DNA from: Candidatus Nomurabacteria bacterium
GTDB taxonomy: Bacteria; Patescibacteriota; Minisyncoccia; Phycocordibacterales; UBA9973
Direction of reading: 5' to 3'
Length of the DNA: 12,064 nucleotides
NCBI GenBank assembly: GCA_943359425.1
Contig: CALRHN010000016.1
Location: 1-12,064, forward strand
Made by a program: the position numbers and the translations under genes. The notes beneath the pieces are model-generated. The model did not search any database. It was not told the DNA's origin and worked only from the letters and a program-made list of their open reading frames with translations. Shown here piece after piece: positions 1-4,193 of the stretch. How positions within the stretch are numbered: position 1 is the stretch's first letter; each line of letters starts with the position of its first letter.

Positions 1-455
1 AGATCCACAACAGCTCCGTCCATGAGTTCGAATTCCCGGACACCATAGAGACTACGACGGCAGGCGGTGTTGTGACACATGACGGCAAGATGATCGTCGT
101 GAGTCAGCACGGGAATTTCTGGTCTCTGCCCAAAGGCGGCGTCGAGGAAGGCGAAGATATTCTCGATGCGGCGAGGCGCGAGATATATGAAGAGACCGGC
201 GTTACGGAACTCCGGTACGTCAAAGCGCTCGGCGAATATACGCGACACAGGATATTCAAGGATGGCAGGCCGAATACGGCCGAGTTCAAGCACTTGAAAT
301 TCTTTCATTTCGTCACGACTGAGACTGATCTGTGCTCGCAAGATCCCGACAATCCCGAGGCGGTCTGGATTCCCATTGACGATGCGCCCGCGAAACTCAC
401 GCATCCTGCGGACAGGGAATTCTTGCAGTCCGTTCTTCCGCTCATTCGATCCTGA
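1..455 (+). CDS. Nudix hydrolase, 5' end outside window
   Basis: Nudix-fold pyrophosphohydrolase of the kind that cleaves X-linked nucleoside diphosphates (damaged nucleotides, ADP-ribose or dinucleoside polyphosphates); the substrate cannot be told from sequence. The Nudix box G-x5-E-x7-REUxEExGU is complete at about 135-203, with RE and EE in REIYEETGV giving the metal-binding glutamates. A WSLPKGG lead-in stands just before it, as in the MutT/ADP-ribose branch. The frame is open upstream to base 3 and reads TAGGVVTHDGK before the box, which is the normal first strand of the domain, so the GTG at 72 is not the true start and the N-terminus lies outside the window. The stop is TGA at 453-455. 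A 55-bp gap separates it from the next gene on the same strand. No terminator is visible in the gap, so co-transcription is possible. Confidence 0.9.
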   Translation, partial: IHNSSVHEFEFPDTIETTTAGGVVTHDGKMIVVSQHGNFWSLPKGGVEEGEDILDAARREIYEETGVTELRYVKALGEYTRHRIFKDGRPNTAEFKHLKFFHFVTTETDLCSQDPDNPEAVWIPIDDAPAKLTHPADREFLQSVLPLIRS

Positions 456-510
456 CTGTCACAGCGGCTGCCATCATCCGTCTCTAGTATTGTGCGTACT
501 CTGAAAATAT

Positions 511-1635
511 ATGAAGAAGTCACTTAAAACTCTCGGTTTATACGCCCTCGTCGCCATTTTCATAACGTTCTTCCTCGCCCTCTTCTTCAATGTAACGACG
601 CGGGGTCTTTCGCCATCGGCTCCGGCCGTGGCCACTCTCCCTGCGAAGAAGCCGACCGTTCCGAAAACTCCTCCTTCCGTGCCTGTCGCCGTGCTTCCCG
701 CCGGTCCCATCGAGAAGAGCTTCATGCTGCCCGAACTCGCGTGGATCCCGCAGACGTTCAATAACTGCGGGCCGGCGACGACGGCAATGGTGCTCGAGCA
801 TTTTGATATTCACGTCAGCCAAGCGACGACACGGGCCGCGCTTCGCACCAACCCCGACGATAAAAATGTTTTCACGTATGAGATACAAGAATATTTGAAG
901 ACGAAAGGTGTCGGCTCGCAGCTCCTCTACAACGGCAACGTCGCTCTGTTGAAACGCATCCTTGCGAACGGCTATTATGTCATCGTCGAAGATCTCTTCA
1001 CTCCCGATGACGACATCGGCCACGACATAATCGTGCGAGGATATGACGACGCGGCGGGGATTTTCATCGTGGAGGATTCGTATTACGGCCCGACGATAGA
1101 AGTGAAGTACGCGACCTTTGACGCCGAGTGGAAAGGATTCAACCGCGAATACCTGCCGGTCTATCTGCCGAAGGACGAGCCGAAGGTCGCCGCAATCATC
1201 GGTGCGGATTTTGATCGCGCGACAATGTTCCAGCATTCGGTTGCCTTCAATCTCGCCATAACGAAGAGCAATCCAAAAGACATGTATGCATGGTTCGATC
1301 TCGGGACGAGCTATTTCGGATTGCAGGATTACACACGCGCAGCCGCAGCCTTCGACGCGTCCCGTGCCCTCGGCTGGCCCATGCGCATGCTCTGGTATCA
1401 GATACAGCCCGTGCAGACGTACAATGAGATCGGCAGATTCCAGACCGCTCTCGATCTCGCGCGCAAAGGACTCGTCTACAACGATTCATTCGCCGAACTG
1501 CACTATGAATCTGCCGTCGCATTGAAAGGCCTCGGCAAAACGGCCGAAGCGCGCGCCGAGGCCGAGAAAACCCTCGTCATGGATCCCGATTTCCAAAAGG
1601 CGAAGAATCTCCTCGCCACTTTACAAGGACAGTGA
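511..1635 (+). CDS. Membrane-anchored C39-like cysteine peptidase with TPR repeats
   Basis: 374 aa. Residues 7-28 form one hydrophobic segment after MKKS, with no lipobox and no clear signal peptidase site, so it is probably a membrane anchor. Residues 34-70 are a Pro/Ala/Lys-rich linker. Residues 75-220 resemble the peptidase C39_2 papain-like fold: Gln81 and Cys86 in WIPQTFNNCGPAT, His171 in GHDIIVRGYD and Asp189 in FIVEDSYYGP fit the oxyanion Gln and Cys-His-Asp triad. Residues 255-372 hold TPR-like helix pairs (AWFDLGTSYFGLQDY, ELHYESAVALKGLGK), a protein-binding platform. The likely role is cleavage or processing of an envelope protein or peptide on the outer face of the membrane. Unlike bacteriocin exporters, no ABC transporter is fused or adjacent. 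The ATG at 511 is chosen because it directly precedes the membrane segment; no Shine-Dalgarno is visible. The last codons and TGA lie inside a perfect palindrome. Confidence 0.82.
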   Translation: MKKSLKTLGLYALVAIFITFFLALFFNVTTRGLSPSAPAVATLPAKKPTVPKTPPSVPVAVLPAGPIEKSFMLPELAWIPQTFNNCGPATTAMVLEHFDIHVSQATTRAALRTNPDDKNVFTYEIQEYLKTKGVGSQLLYNGNVALLKRILANGYYVIVEDLFTPDDDIGHDIIVRGYDDAAGIFIVEDSYYGPTIEVKYATFDAEWKGFNREYLPVYLPKDEPKVAAIIGADFDRATMFQHSVAFNLAITKSNPKDMYAWFDLGTSYFGLQDYTRAAAAFDASRALGWPMRMLWYQIQPVQTYNEIGRFQTALDLARKGLVYNDSFAELHYESAVALKGLGKTAEARAEAEKTLVMDPDFQKAKNLLATLQGQ

Positions 1636-1668
1636 TACACTTTCTGCGATCGCAGAAAGTGTATCACT
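1631..1668. repeat. Perfect 38-bp palindrome over a stop codon
   Basis: Two 17-bp arms (AGTGATACACTTTCTGC and its exact reverse complement) flank GATC, which is itself self-complementary, so all 38 bp are symmetric. The TGA stop of the C39-like peptidase gene (1633-1635) lies in the left arm. As RNA it forms a long hairpin, which could end or protect the transcript from either side. However, it is followed by CAATTTCCTCTC and not by a clean T run, so a standard intrinsic terminator is only one reading. Confidence 0.85.
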
Positions 1669-1706
1669 CAATTTCCTCTCGAAAATAAAGAATAGATTGT
1701 ACCGTA

Positions 1707-1715
1707 TGTTATTCT
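1707..1715 (+). promoter_or_regulatory. Extended -10 promoter, leaderless start of GIY-YIG gene
   Basis: TG-T-TATTCT is an extended -10 element whose last base lies 7 nt before the ATG at 1723. Transcription would start at or within a base or two of the initiation codon, giving a leaderless mRNA. No matching -35 box is visible at normal spacing. Confidence 0.45.
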
Positions 1716-1722
1716 AAGATAT

Positions 1723-1980
1723 ATGTATTTCGTCTACATTCTCGAATGTGCCGACAAGACGCTCTATGTCGGCAGTACGAATGATCTCGGCAAGAGACTC
1801 TACGCGCATAATAACTTGAAATCGGGCGCACATTATACGAAGATCCGCCGGCCAGTCAAACTTGCGTATTCAGAGAGCTTCAAGACATTTACAAAATCCC
1901 GCGCTCGAGAAGCCGAACTCAAGCGACTAACGCGGCAACAGAAGCTGGCGCTTCTGTTGCCGCACAAAAAACGCTCGTAG
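1723..1980 (+). CDS. GIY-YIG domain protein, UPF0213 type
   Basis: 85 aa, the full length of the one-domain GIY-YIG proteins related to E. coli YhbQ. The GIY-like strand is VYIL (residues 4-7) and the YIG-like strand is LYVGSTNDL (14-22). Arg25 and the Glu in REAELKRLT (about 64) sit where the catalytic Arg and metal-binding Glu are expected. The HYTKIRRPVKLAYSE block is typical of the subfamily. GIY-YIG domains cut DNA, but the role of these small stand-alone members is poorly known, so repair or structure-specific cutting is a guess. The YVGST form of the second motif (often YIGIT or YTGIT) is a mild variant. The start is fixed by the extended -10 box 7 nt upstream. Highly basic C-terminus (HKKRS). 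Confidence 0.85.
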   Translation: MYFVYILECADKTLYVGSTNDLGKRLYAHNNLKSGAHYTKIRRPVKLAYSESFKTFTKSRAREAELKRLTRQQKLALLLPHKKRS

Positions 1981-1987
1981 CTTCTTA

Positions 1988-1996
1988 TGCTATACT
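1988..1996 (+). promoter_or_regulatory. Extended -10 promoter of Cys/Met-rich membrane protein
   Basis: TG-C-TATACT, an extended -10 box with 5 of 6 bases matching TATAAT, begins 8 bp after the stop of the GIY-YIG gene. The predicted start near 2003 leaves a leader of about 47 nt before the ATG at 2050. The leader holds GACC-AATC-GGTC followed by GA and a seven-T run (2006-2025), a very short hairpin that might act as a weak terminator or attenuator. Confidence 0.5.
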
Positions 1997-2049
1997 AGAT
2001 ACCAGACCAATCGGTCGATTTTTTTACACATAATTTTCTAAAAAACACT

Positions 2050-2343
2050 ATGGATATGAATAAATGTGAAGGAAGCGGTTGTATGTGCGGAGGAATGTGT
2101 ATGGGCGGCGGCAAACGCTGGAGCGGATGCCACATGCTCATCAAGGCCTTTCTCGCCATTCTCTTGGTGGCTACGATCTTCTCTATGGGATTCCATCTCG
2201 GTACGATCGTCGGATCAGTCGAAGGCGGCTATGGCCATTCGCGCCACATGATGTACGGCGGTGATTGGGGAGAAGGAATGATGTACGCTGTTCCCGACGC
2301 TACAGCTCCGGCGGCACCGGCAACGACCTCGATAACGAAATAA
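2050..2343 (+). CDS. Small Cys/Met/Gly-rich single-span membrane protein
   Basis: 97 aa, family not recognised. The N-terminal tail (1-27) contains five cysteines (6, 11, 13, 17, 27) and several methionines in CEGSGCMCGGMCMGGG, a pattern that could bind copper, zinc or another soft metal. Residues 29-56 are one membrane span. The other tail is rich in Gly, His, Met and Tyr (YGHSRHMMYGG, then GEGMMYAV) and ends in an Ala/Pro/Thr stretch. If the tails lie on opposite sides of the membrane, both could contact metal. It has its own promoter and a strong terminator, so it is a single-gene unit. ATG-GAT-ATG offers two starts; the first is used here. No Shine-Dalgarno. The composition and the regulatory signals argue for a real gene. 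Metal binding is inference only. Confidence 0.75.
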   Translation: MDMNKCEGSGCMCGGMCMGGGKRWSGCHMLIKAFLAILLVATIFSMGFHLGTIVGSVEGGYGHSRHMMYGGDWGEGMMYAVPDATAPAAPATTSITK

Positions 2344-2356
2344 TTTCTGAATCTTT

Positions 2357-2386
2357 AAAACGCTCCGGCTTCGGCCGGGGCGTTTT
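2357..2386 (+). terminator. Intrinsic terminator of Cys/Met-rich protein gene
   Basis: AAAACGCTCCGGC, tetraloop TTCG, then GCCGGGGCGTTTT. The stem is nine G+C-rich pairs (one T-G wobble) flanked by A4 and T4, so it can work in both directions. It starts 14 nt after the TAA. Confidence 0.88.
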
Positions 2387-2409
2387 GCGTTGGCTCTGAT
2401 AGGACATAT

Positions 2410-2451
2410 AAAAAAAAGAAACCGAAACGATATTGTTGTTTCGGTCTCTTT
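2410..2451 (-). terminator. Intrinsic terminator of the minus-strand small-protein unit
   Basis: On the minus strand AAAGAGACCGAAAC pairs with GTTTCGGTTTCTTT across a 9-nt loop, with one mismatch in 14 pairs, and runs straight into a tract of T residues (complement of the A run at 2410-2417). It lies 24 nt past the stop of the 61-aa gene. Confidence 0.85.
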
Positions 2452-2475
2452 AACTTGGGTAAATCTTCAATGAAT

Positions 2476-2661
2476 TTACGCAGCGGTTAAGCTGAGTTCA
2501 CGTGAAGGTTCTGCCTTTGGCTCTTCGAGTATTCTCGTTTCTCCAATAGCGGAAGATGACTTTGTGGAAACACGCTTGATGTAGTCATCTTCGAATTTCT
2601 GCGCTATCTTCATATAGATAGGATAATACTTCGGGTCAAATTTAAGCAAACTGTTTTTCAT
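2476..2661 (-). CDS. Hypothetical 61-aa protein
   Basis: Not recognised. The N-terminal half, FDPKYYPIYMKIAQKFEDDY, looks like a short amphipathic helical domain with many aromatics and charges. The C-terminal half is rich in Ser, Glu and Pro (STKSSS, EEPKAEPSRE) and probably disordered. No signal peptide, membrane span or cysteine. Codon choice is mixed, like that of the neighbours. A strong promoter at 2833-2805 and a good terminator at 2451-2410 bracket this gene and the tiny frame upstream, which supports expression. The upstream region on this strand (2662-2698) is A+T-rich with TATATA-like sequence that might hold a second promoter. No Shine-Dalgarno precedes the ATG. Confidence 0.65.
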   Translation of the reverse strand: MKNSLLKFDPKYYPIYMKIAQKFEDDYIKRVSTKSSSAIGETRILEEPKAEPSRELSLTAA

Positions 2662-2698
2662 GGTATAAAAATTTAAAAGGGTTAAAGTTATATATGTA

Positions 2699-2773
2699 TT
2701 AAAGTCCTGATTCGCGAGGAATATGATTGTGATGCGAACTTCGGAACGGATTGCCTTGAAACTTCTTTGCCAT
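2699..2773 (-). CDS. Possible 24-aa microprotein
   Basis: A short frame reading MAKKFQGNPF then RSSHHNHIPRESGL, closed by TAA at 2701-2699. An in-frame ATG three codons earlier (2782) would give 27 aa. It is the first frame after the near-consensus minus-strand promoter (start expected near 2798, so the leader is about 16-25 nt) and lies 37 nt before the 61-aa gene. The peptide is basic, His- and Pro-containing, and does not look like a random shadow, but a frame this short cannot be proved by eye. The alternative is that the segment is only the 5' leader of the 61-aa gene. Two inverted CATG words (2771-2783) could pair as CCATG-AAAAA-CATGG around the starts. Confidence 0.4.
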   Translation of the reverse strand: MAKKFQGNPFRSSHHNHIPRESGL

Positions 2774-2804
2774 GAAAAACATGGGAAAGAGCAGAATTAC
2801 TAAA

Positions 2805-2833
2805 ATTGTATGGAACTTGGCCTCCTCTGTCAA
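2805..2833 (-). promoter_or_regulatory. Near-consensus sigma-70 type promoter, minus strand
   Basis: TTGACA (2833-2828, 6 of 6) is separated by 17 bp from TACAAT (2810-2805, 5 of 6). This is the best promoter in the window and it drives the minus-strand small-protein unit; transcription is expected to start near 2798. Confidence 0.8.
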
Positions 2834-2846
2834 GCGTTTCTCGGGT

Positions 2847-2875
2847 TTGGCGCACAGGGGCCTTTCTGATACAGT
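2847..2875 (+). promoter_or_regulatory. Promoter of the permease-riboflavin kinase-aminopeptidase operon
   Basis: TTGGCG (2847-2852), 17-bp spacer, TACAGT (2870-2875) with an extended TG at 2867-2868. The predicted start is around 2882, two or three bases before the ATG at 2885, a near-leaderless arrangement. AGGGG at 2877-2881 is too close to the ATG (3 nt) for a normal ribosome binding site. It is back to back with the minus-strand promoter at 2805-2833. Confidence 0.5.
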
Positions 2876-2884
2876 TAGGGGATT

Positions 2885-3814
2885 ATGGAAACACAAAACA
2901 CACAAGGCAAGAAGTATTATTTGTACGGAGCACTCCTCATCGTCGTAGCCGCCCTTCTCTGGGCCGCAGACGGCGTCATCCGCCGCTCGCTGTTCTCTCT
3001 CCCGCCCATCGTCATCATATTCTACGAACACTTGATCGGATTCGCCATTATTCTGCCCTTCGTCTGGAAGAAATTATTCACGACGAAACTCTCGCGCCGT
3101 GAATGGATTCTTATCGGCGTTATCTCGCTGCTCTCCGGAGTGCTCGGTACGCTCTTCTTCACAACGGCGCTCTTCCGCGTGAATTTCATTTCTTTCTCCG
3201 TCGTATTTCTCTTGCAGAAACTTCAGCCCATCTTCGCAATCACGACGGCACGAATATTTCTCAAAGAGCGTTTGCATCGCTCATATATCATCTGGGCAGT
3301 GCTCGCCCTCGTCGGCGCATATTTCGTGACATTCAAGGACGGTATCGTAAGTTTCGCTACGGGCGCGGGTACGGCCGCCGCAGCACTTCTCGCACTCGGC
3401 GCTGCGGCTGCATGGGGTTCGTCGACGACATTCTCGAAAATGATGCTCGAGAAGCGCTCGCATAACTACACGACGGCCATGCGTTTTCTCGTCACGACCG
3501 TCATGGCATTCGTCTTCGTCCTATTCATGGGCAAATTCTCCGCTCTCTCCACGCCGACTGTTTCGCAATTCGTCCGCTTCGGTGTCATCGCTCTCTCCAC
3601 CGGCATGGTCGCCCTCCTCATCTACTACAAGGGCCTCGCACGCACGCCCGTGCGCGTCTCGACCATCCTCGAACTGACATTCCCGCTCGTAGCCATCATC
3701 ATCGACAAATATCTCTATCACACGACGCTCTCGTCGTCACAACTTTTTGCCGCAGGACTCCTGATGCTCTCCATGTATCGCATCGCGAAACTGCAGGCAC
3801 AACATGCGATATAA
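2885..3814 (+). CDS. EamA-family (DMT) permease, possible vitamin importer
   Basis: 309 aa, about ten membrane spans in two similar halves, the usual size for the EamA drug/metabolite transporter family. The first half ends with the typical LLQKLQPIFAITTARIFLKE block (about 109-128); the second half has the matching ILELTFPLVAIIIDKYLY block (261-278). The 11-bp overlap with a riboflavin kinase gene points to riboflavin as a possible substrate: the known RibN riboflavin importers belong to this same family, and phosphorylation to FMN would trap the vitamin. That substrate is inference. EamA members also carry amino acids, nucleosides or other metabolites, and sequence alone does not decide. 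Not closely similar by eye to the second EamA protein at 8291. The ATG at 2885 is supported by the promoter just upstream. Confidence 0.88.
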   Translation: METQNTQGKKYYLYGALLIVVAALLWAADGVIRRSLFSLPPIVIIFYEHLIGFAIILPFVWKKLFTTKLSRREWILIGVISLLSGVLGTLFFTTALFRVNFISFSVVFLLQKLQPIFAITTARIFLKERLHRSYIIWAVLALVGAYFVTFKDGIVSFATGAGTAAAALLALGAAAAWGSSTTFSKMMLEKRSHNYTTAMRFLVTTVMAFVFVLFMGKFSALSTPTVSQFVRFGVIALSTGMVALLIYYKGLARTPVRVSTILELTFPLVAIIIDKYLYHTTLSSSQLFAAGLLMLSMYRIAKLQAQHAI

Positions 3815-4193
3815 GAGCGTTACAATCAAAGGCGCGGGACGGGGGAAGACGCTTGGATTCCCGACGATTAATCTCGCCCTTCCGGAATCATTCGATATAG
3901 AACAGGGCATCTACGCCGCCATCGTTTCCATAGGCAGGACGGAACACAAAGGCGCGCTCTATTTCGGCCCTATTCCGACATTCGGCGACAAGACATTTCA
4001 CATCGAGATATATCTCATCGACGTTCCCGATATAACCGTCGAAGAAGGCGAGCCCGTCATCTTCGAACCCGCAGTCTTCATTCGTGGCGTCGAGCATTTC
4101 GATGATCCGCAGGAACTCGTAGCCCAAATGACGCAGGACGTTCTCGATATCAGAGACGTCTTCGATACTTATGACAAAGAAAACAAAGAATAA
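3804..4193 (+). CDS. Stand-alone riboflavin kinase
   Basis: Makes FMN from riboflavin and ATP in the cytoplasm. 129 aa matching only the C-terminal RFK domain of bacterial RibF, which is normally about 310 aa and also carries an FMN adenylyltransferase (FAD synthetase) domain; here that domain is absent. GAGRGKTLGFPTIN (10-23) holds the Gly-rich ATP loop and the PTxN metal/ATP motif. Glu68 in HIEIYLID is at the place of the catalytic glutamate. The end, FDDPQELVAQMTQDVLDIRD, is the usual C-terminal helix. The start overlaps the permease gene by 11 bp and the end overlaps the aminopeptidase gene by 23 bp, so the three are translationally linked. FAD must come from another enzyme or from outside, which the window does not show. 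Confidence 0.87.
   Translation: MRYKSVTIKGAGRGKTLGFPTINLALPESFDIEQGIYAAIVSIGRTEHKGALYFGPIPTFGDKTFHIEIYLIDVPDITVEEGEPVIFEPAVFIRGVEHFDDPQELVAQMTQDVLDIRDVFDTYDKENKE

Noticed and set aside
72..74. GTG as start of the Nudix hydrolase
   Set aside because: The frame is open to the window edge, and the upstream residues TAGGVV are part of the Nudix fold, so the gene is cut by the edge and does not start here.
538..1236. 232-aa open frame on the minus strand opposite the C39-like peptidase gene
   Set aside because: The plus-strand protein has clear family motifs over the same bases; the minus-strand frame is Arg/His-rich with no recognisable domain, as expected of a shadow in G+C-rich DNA.
2600..2612. 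13-bp match (AGCGCAGAAATTC on the minus strand) with the hairpin arm at 4357-4369
   Set aside because: It encodes an ordinary Ala-Gln-Lys-Phe stretch of the 61-aa protein and is not palindromic here; probably chance.
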